NCBI RefSeq assembly: GCF_003073135.1
Contig: NZ_PGDQ01000003.1
Location: 310,001-374,000 of the forward strand
Direction: 5' to 3'
DNA length: 64,000 nt
Source of the DNA: Euzebya rosea
GTDB lineage: Bacteria; Actinomycetota; Nitriliruptoria; Euzebyales; Euzebyaceae
Shown here: positions 61,109 through 64,000 of the stretch, piece after piece
Numbering within the stretch: the stretch's first letter is position 1
How the letters are laid out: each line of letters starts with the position of its first letter
Translations under genes and position numbers: made by a program
Notes under the pieces: generated by a model
What the model was told of the DNA's origin: nothing
Databases searched by the model: none
Seen by the model: the letters and a program-made list of their open reading frames with translations, nothing else

Positions 61109-61831
61109 GTGGCCCACTACCTCGTCGACGGCATCGTCCTGCGCAGCTACAAGCTGGGCGAGACCGACCGGATCCTGCACGTCCTCAGCCCCAACCTCGG
61201 GCTGGTCAGGGGTGTGGCGAAGGGGGTCCGCAAGCCCGGATCGCGGTTCGGTGGCCGGCTGGAACCCTACGGCCATGTCAGCCTGCAGATGTACGACGGG
61301 CGGTCCCTGGACACCGTGACCCAGGTCGAGCTGATCGCCCCCAACGTCGGCGTCCGGGAGGACTGGGTGGCGTCGGCCTGCGCGGCCACGATGGCCGAGG
61401 CGTGCGACAAGCTCGCGCAGGAGGGCGAACGTGCCCCAGGCATGTTCCTGCTGCTCAAGGAGTGCCTGTCGGTGCTCGCCGCGGGCCCCAACCGTCCCGC
61501 CGCCGTCCTCGACGCGTTCCTCCTCAGGCTGGCTGCGCTGGAGGGATTCCGGCCGTCGCTCGACACCTGCATCACCTGCGGCTCGACCACCGACATCGCC
61601 GCCTTCCACGTGGGCGCGGGCGGGGTCCTGTGCAGCAAGGACACCCCGGCGGACCTCCAGCGCATCTCCCACGAGGCCCTCGCCGCACTGACGTTGCTGG
61701 CGGAGGGGGACTGGCTCACCATCGCCCAGGGCGAGGAGCCGCTGCCCCGCAGCGTCGCCTCGCTGGTCCGCGCCTACCTGTCCCACCACCTCGCCACCAC
61801 CCTCAAGGCATGGGAGTCGGTCCCCCGATGA
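61109..61831 (+). CDS. recO: DNA repair protein RecO
   Basis: A 240-residue RecO. The N-terminal OB-fold is clear (YLVDGIVLRSYKLGETDRILHVLSPNLG) and the C-terminal helical part includes CITCGS and VLCSKD cysteines of the family's zinc site. RecO loads RecA during gap repair with RecF/RecR. It starts with GTG 61109, apparently leaderless. Its TGA overlaps the ATG of a 25-codon ORF (ATGA 61828-61831), starting a chain that runs to uppS. Confidence 0.93.
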   Translation: MAHYLVDGIVLRSYKLGETDRILHVLSPNLGLVRGVAKGVRKPGSRFGGRLEPYGHVSLQMYDGRSLDTVTQVELIAPNVGVREDWVASACAATMAEACDKLAQEGERAPGMFLLLKECLSVLAAGPNRPAAVLDAFLLRLAALEGFRPSLDTCITCGSTTDIAAFHVGAGGVLCSKDTPADLQRISHEALAALTLLAEGDWLTIAQGEEPLPRSVASLVRAYLSHHLATTLKAWESVPR

Positions 61832-61905
61832 GCGCGAGCGTGCGAGCGGTCATCGGTTCGGCTGGGGGGCGTTCTTCTCGCGCCAGCGAGGAGAATGGGC
61901 CATGA
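61828..61905 (+). CDS. 25-residue micro-ORF, copy 1
   Basis: ATG overlaps the recO stop (ATGA) and its own TGA overlaps the next ATG (ATGA 61902-61905). It encodes MSASVRAVIGSAGG plus RSSRASEENGP. The codons GAG GAG near its end serve as the Shine-Dalgarno of the following start. It is identical in protein sequence to copy 2, differing by one silent base (AAT/AAC). It may be a translated coupling linker or leader, or a by-product of a duplication; no known family. Confidence 0.5.
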   Translation: MSASVRAVIGSAGGRSSRASEENGP

Positions 61906-61975
61906 GCGCGAGCGTGCGAGCGGTCATCGGTTCGGCTGGGGGGCGTTCTTCTCGCGCCAGCGAGGAGAACGGGCC
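61828..61975 (+). repeat. tandem direct repeat, two 74-bp units
   Basis: Units 61828-61901 and 61902-61975 differ at a single position (gagaatggg versus gagaacggg). Each unit begins with ATGAGCGCG, and the following uppS gene begins with the same nine bases. A recent tandem duplication is the simplest explanation. Confidence 0.95.
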
Positions 61976-61979
61976 ATGA
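61902..61979 (+). CDS. 25-residue micro-ORF, copy 2
   Basis: Same peptide as copy 1. It begins inside the copy 1 stop overlap and ends with a TGA that overlaps the uppS ATG (ATGA 61976-61979). Because the unit is 74 bp (78 bp ORF minus a 4-bp overlap), the duplication preserved the coupling at both ends. GAGGAG 61960-61965 gives the ribosome site for uppS. Confidence 0.5.
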   Translation: MSASVRAVIGSAGGRSSRASEENGP

Positions 61980-62722
61980 GCGCGGCCGAACCCGGACACG
62001 ACCTGGAGGCCATGCGGCAGCGTGGGGTGCCCGATCACGTGGGCGTGATCATGGACGGCAACGGTCGCTGGGCCAAGCAGCGAGACCTGCCCCGCACCGA
62101 CGGGCACACCCGCGGCGAGGAGGCGCTGTTCGACGCCGTGGAGGGTGCCCTGGAGGTCGGGCTGGAGTGGATGACGGTCTACGCCTTCTCCACCGAGAAC
62201 TGGAAGCGGCCCCCGAGCGAGGTCGCATTCATCATGTGGTTCAACCGCGACCTGCTGCTGCGACGGGCCGACGAGCTCGACGCCCGCCAGGTCCGGGTGC
62301 GCTTCATCGGCCGCCAGAAGCGACCGATCCCCAGGTCCCTGCTGAAGATCATGGACGAGACCGAACGGCGCACCGCCCACCACCGCCGCCTGACCCTGCA
62401 GATCGCGTTCAACTACGGCGGCCGGGCCGAGCTGGTCGACGCCGCCCGCGCCCTGGCCGAGGACGTGAAGGCCGGCCGCCTGCAGCCGGGACGGGTGAAC
62501 GAGAAGTCCATCAGCAGCCGGCTGTACAGCCCCGACGCGCCCGACGTCGACCTGCTTGTCCGCACCTCCGGCGAACGACGCCTGTCCAACTTCATGTTGT
62601 GGGAGGCCGCGTACGCCGAGCTGGTCTTCGACGACGTGCTGTGGCCCGACTTCCGACGCACCCACCTCTTCGACGCGATCGAGGAGTTCCAGAAGCGGAC
62701 CCGACGGTTCGGGGCCGTCTGA
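61976..62722 (+). CDS. uppS: isoprenyl transferase (undecaprenyl/decaprenyl diphosphate synthase)
   Basis: A 248-residue cis-prenyltransferase that makes the polyprenyl carrier for cell-wall and surface glycans. VGVIMDGNGRWAKQR holds the catalytic Asp27; other signatures are TVYAFSTENWKRP, LQIAFNYGGRAELVDA and DLLVRTSGERRLSNFMLWEAAYAELVF. I chose ATG 61976, the copy of ATGAGCGCG that opens the family frame and has GAGGAG upstream; the two earlier copies are out of frame because the repeat unit is 74 bp. It is the last gene of the recO chain. Confidence 0.94.
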   Translation: MSAAEPGHDLEAMRQRGVPDHVGVIMDGNGRWAKQRDLPRTDGHTRGEEALFDAVEGALEVGLEWMTVYAFSTENWKRPPSEVAFIMWFNRDLLLRRADELDARQVRVRFIGRQKRPIPRSLLKIMDETERRTAHHRRLTLQIAFNYGGRAELVDAARALAEDVKAGRLQPGRVNEKSISSRLYSPDAPDVDLLVRTSGERRLSNFMLWEAAYAELVFDDVLWPDFRRTHLFDAIEEFQKRTRRFGAV

Positions 62723-62788
62723 CCCTCCGTGGCCTATGGTTGCCCCGCCCGCCGAGGGGGCGGTGCTGAGGAGCCAAGGAGCAGTCAG

Positions 62789-64000
62789 GTGAATCCATCG
62801 GTCCCGAAGGTGTCGGTCATCGGCATCGTCGTCATGTCGTTCCTGCTGGTGGCGCTCGCGGCGCCACCGGTCCACGCCCAACCCGACGGCACCTGCGCCG
62901 CCACCTCGACGACCGACGACGCCGAGGGCGGTGAGCTCGACATCGTGACCTACGGCGCCGCACACCTCTGCGGCAGCGACGCGTTCGCCTTCACCTTCCT
63001 CACCCGCGACGACTGGGCCGACAGCCGGTTCTCCGAGCTCTACGTCCGGATCGACACCGACGGCAACCCCGCCAACGGCTGCAGCGAGGGGGACTACCTG
63101 CTGTACGGCGTCAACCGTGCCGACGACGGCTCCGAGGACGTGCTCGCCGGCGTGTTCGTGTCGCCGTCGTGCGAGCAGGGCGACCTCGAGGCGGTCGGGC
63201 TGGCCACCGTCACCCGGCCCGGCCCCAACGCCATGACGGTGACGATCGACGCCGCGACCATCGGCTCGCCGGCCGTCATCGGGCACTACGGCTCGCTGTC
63301 CAACCCCGGCGAGAACAACTCCACGGCCGACTACGCCCCCGACACGGGTCGGGTCGTGCTGGACACCGGGGCGCTGGCCGACGCCGAGAGCGTGCCCCTG
63401 TGCGTGACCGACCCGACCGGCGACGTCGTCGCTCGCGCGGCCAACGGCACCGAGACCCCGATCGACCGGCCCGCGGCGGACCTCACCGAGGCCTGCGTGG
63501 AGTACGGCGAGGGGTTGGAGCTGTCGGTCAGGTTGCCAGCCATGGACTTCGCGTCCCTCGGGCCGGGCGCCGGACCGGCGGCGCTGCTGGACCTCGACGG
63601 TGACCGCTCGGCGGACCGCATCCTGCGGGCGATCTGGGACGGCGTGGGCTTCGGGGTCCACGTGACCGACCCCGACGGCACGGTCGTCTGCTCGGGGCGC
63701 GCGGTGATCGCCGGCCCGGTGCTGCGTGCCGGGGACCTCGACCCCGCGTGCGTCGACGACGCCGACGGGTTCGGTGTCGGGATCGGCATGGGGGCGCTGG
63801 GCGAGGCCTCCACCGCCATCGTCGACCGGGCCGGGGACGCCGCCTTCGTCGACATCGCCCGTGCGGCGCCGGTCGACGAGGCACGGACCGGCACCCCTCC
63901 CGAGGACATCGACGTCCCCGATCCGGCGGCACGACCGCAGGACGCCGGGCTGCAGCGACTCGCCGGCCCCGCACGCATCGAGACGAGCATCGCCGTCGCC
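62789..64000 (+). CDS. secreted protein entering cell-wall-binding-repeat-2 region, partial
   Basis: An open frame of 404 codons running off the window end. GTG 62789 has AAGGAG 7 bp upstream. Residues 1-31 form a signal peptide (IGIVVMSFLLVALAAPPVHA). The mature part has a beta-rich region with cysteines (LCGSDAFAFTF; RIDTDGNPANGC) and ends at the window edge in RLAGPARIETSIAVA, which is the opening of a type-2 cell-wall-binding repeat (R-L-x-G-x-x-R-x-x-T). It is likely anchored non-covalently to the wall. The rest of the protein is outside the window. Confidence 0.8.
   Translation, partial: MNPSVPKVSVIGIVVMSFLLVALAAPPVHAQPDGTCAATSTTDDAEGGELDIVTYGAAHLCGSDAFAFTFLTRDDWADSRFSELYVRIDTDGNPANGCSEGDYLLYGVNRADDGSEDVLAGVFVSPSCEQGDLEAVGLATVTRPGPNAMTVTIDAATIGSPAVIGHYGSLSNPGENNSTADYAPDTGRVVLDTGALADAESVPLCVTDPTGDVVARAANGTETPIDRPAADLTEACVEYGEGLELSVRLPAMDFASLGPGAGPAALLDLDGDRSADRILRAIWDGVGFGVHVTDPDGTVVCSGRAVIAGPVLRAGDLDPACVDDADGFGVGIGMGALGEASTAIVDRAGDAAFVDIARAAPVDEARTGTPPEDIDVPDPAARPQDAGLQRLAGPARIETSIAVA

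Noticed and set aside
1-64000. tRNA, rRNA and CRISPR loci
   Set aside because: Reading both strands I found no cloverleaf with a GTTCGAATC-type T-arm, no rRNA sequence and no regularly spaced repeats.

Overview
This is a high-GC (about 70%) actinobacterial chromosome segment with very dense gene packing. GTG starts are common, many neighbouring genes are joined by 4-bp ATGA/GTGA overlaps, and several genes have a -10-like TANNNT hexamer 7-8 bp before the start codon, as in leaderless actinobacterial transcripts. The gene set (Suf operon with a Rieske ferredoxin and SufT, MoeZ, LCP protein, H-NOX, a secreted protein that appears to enter cell-wall-binding type 2 repeats) suggests a deep-branching, environmental, aerobic actinobacterium. 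Nitriliruptoria/Euzebya-like is my best guess, but it is an inference and not a measurement.

Layout. 1-5255 (+): iron-sulfur cluster operon sufB(partial)-sufD-Rieske ferredoxin-sufC-sufS-sufU-sufT. 5277-19130 (-): one long same-strand block in three transcriptional units. The first (19130-15542) encodes a hybrid sensor kinase, an H-NOX gas-sensor protein and a second kinase. The second (15436-9717) encodes a large membrane protein, an Ig-like membrane-anchored protein, a small anchored protein and an OmpR-type response regulator. The third (9599-5277) encodes two STAS proteins, a flippase-like exporter, two glycosyltransferases, a broken acetyltransferase and a dodecin. The second and third units share a 35-bp upstream element with 11-bp-spaced half-sites. 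19262-20536: Old Yellow Enzyme family oxidoreductase. 20573-28637: nitrate/nitrite assimilation (NarK, NirD, NirB, a HemD-like/winged-helix NnaR-type regulator, nitrate reductase) with a candidate GlnR box. 28733-30631: K+/H+ antiporter. 30745-33695: lipoprotein and a secreted Asp-box beta-propeller. 33961-37095: a mini LacI-type HTH protein coupled to lutABC (lactate oxidation). 37151-41535: small unknown protein, MoeZ, two CNNM/CBS transporters. 41786-46952: cell-envelope proteins (VanW, M23 peptidase, LCP). 46949-50540: hydantoinase/oxoprolinase HyuA/HyuB. 50583-57583: a degenerate serine-recombinase-like protein, a TcpC-like protein, a LysM protein, two paralogous MinD/ParA-like ATPases and a LuxR-type regulator lacking its phospho-acceptor Asp. 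57648-62722: era, a MarR regulator divergent from a drug-type ABC exporter, recO, two tandem copies of a 25-codon ORF, uppS. 62789-end: start of a secreted protein.

How it fits together. The most interesting unit is the 5.3-19.1 kb block. It looks like a gas-sensing (probably NO) H-NOX phosphorelay, with HPt-like domains on both kinases, placed next to an OmpR-type regulator and a surface-glycan synthesis/export operon. The second interesting unit is the 50.6-57.6 kb ParA-pair/LysM/TcpC-like module, which resembles envelope-machine or conjugation parts without the conjugation ATPases. A third oddity is the exact 74-bp tandem duplication between recO and uppS, which makes two chained micro-ORFs.
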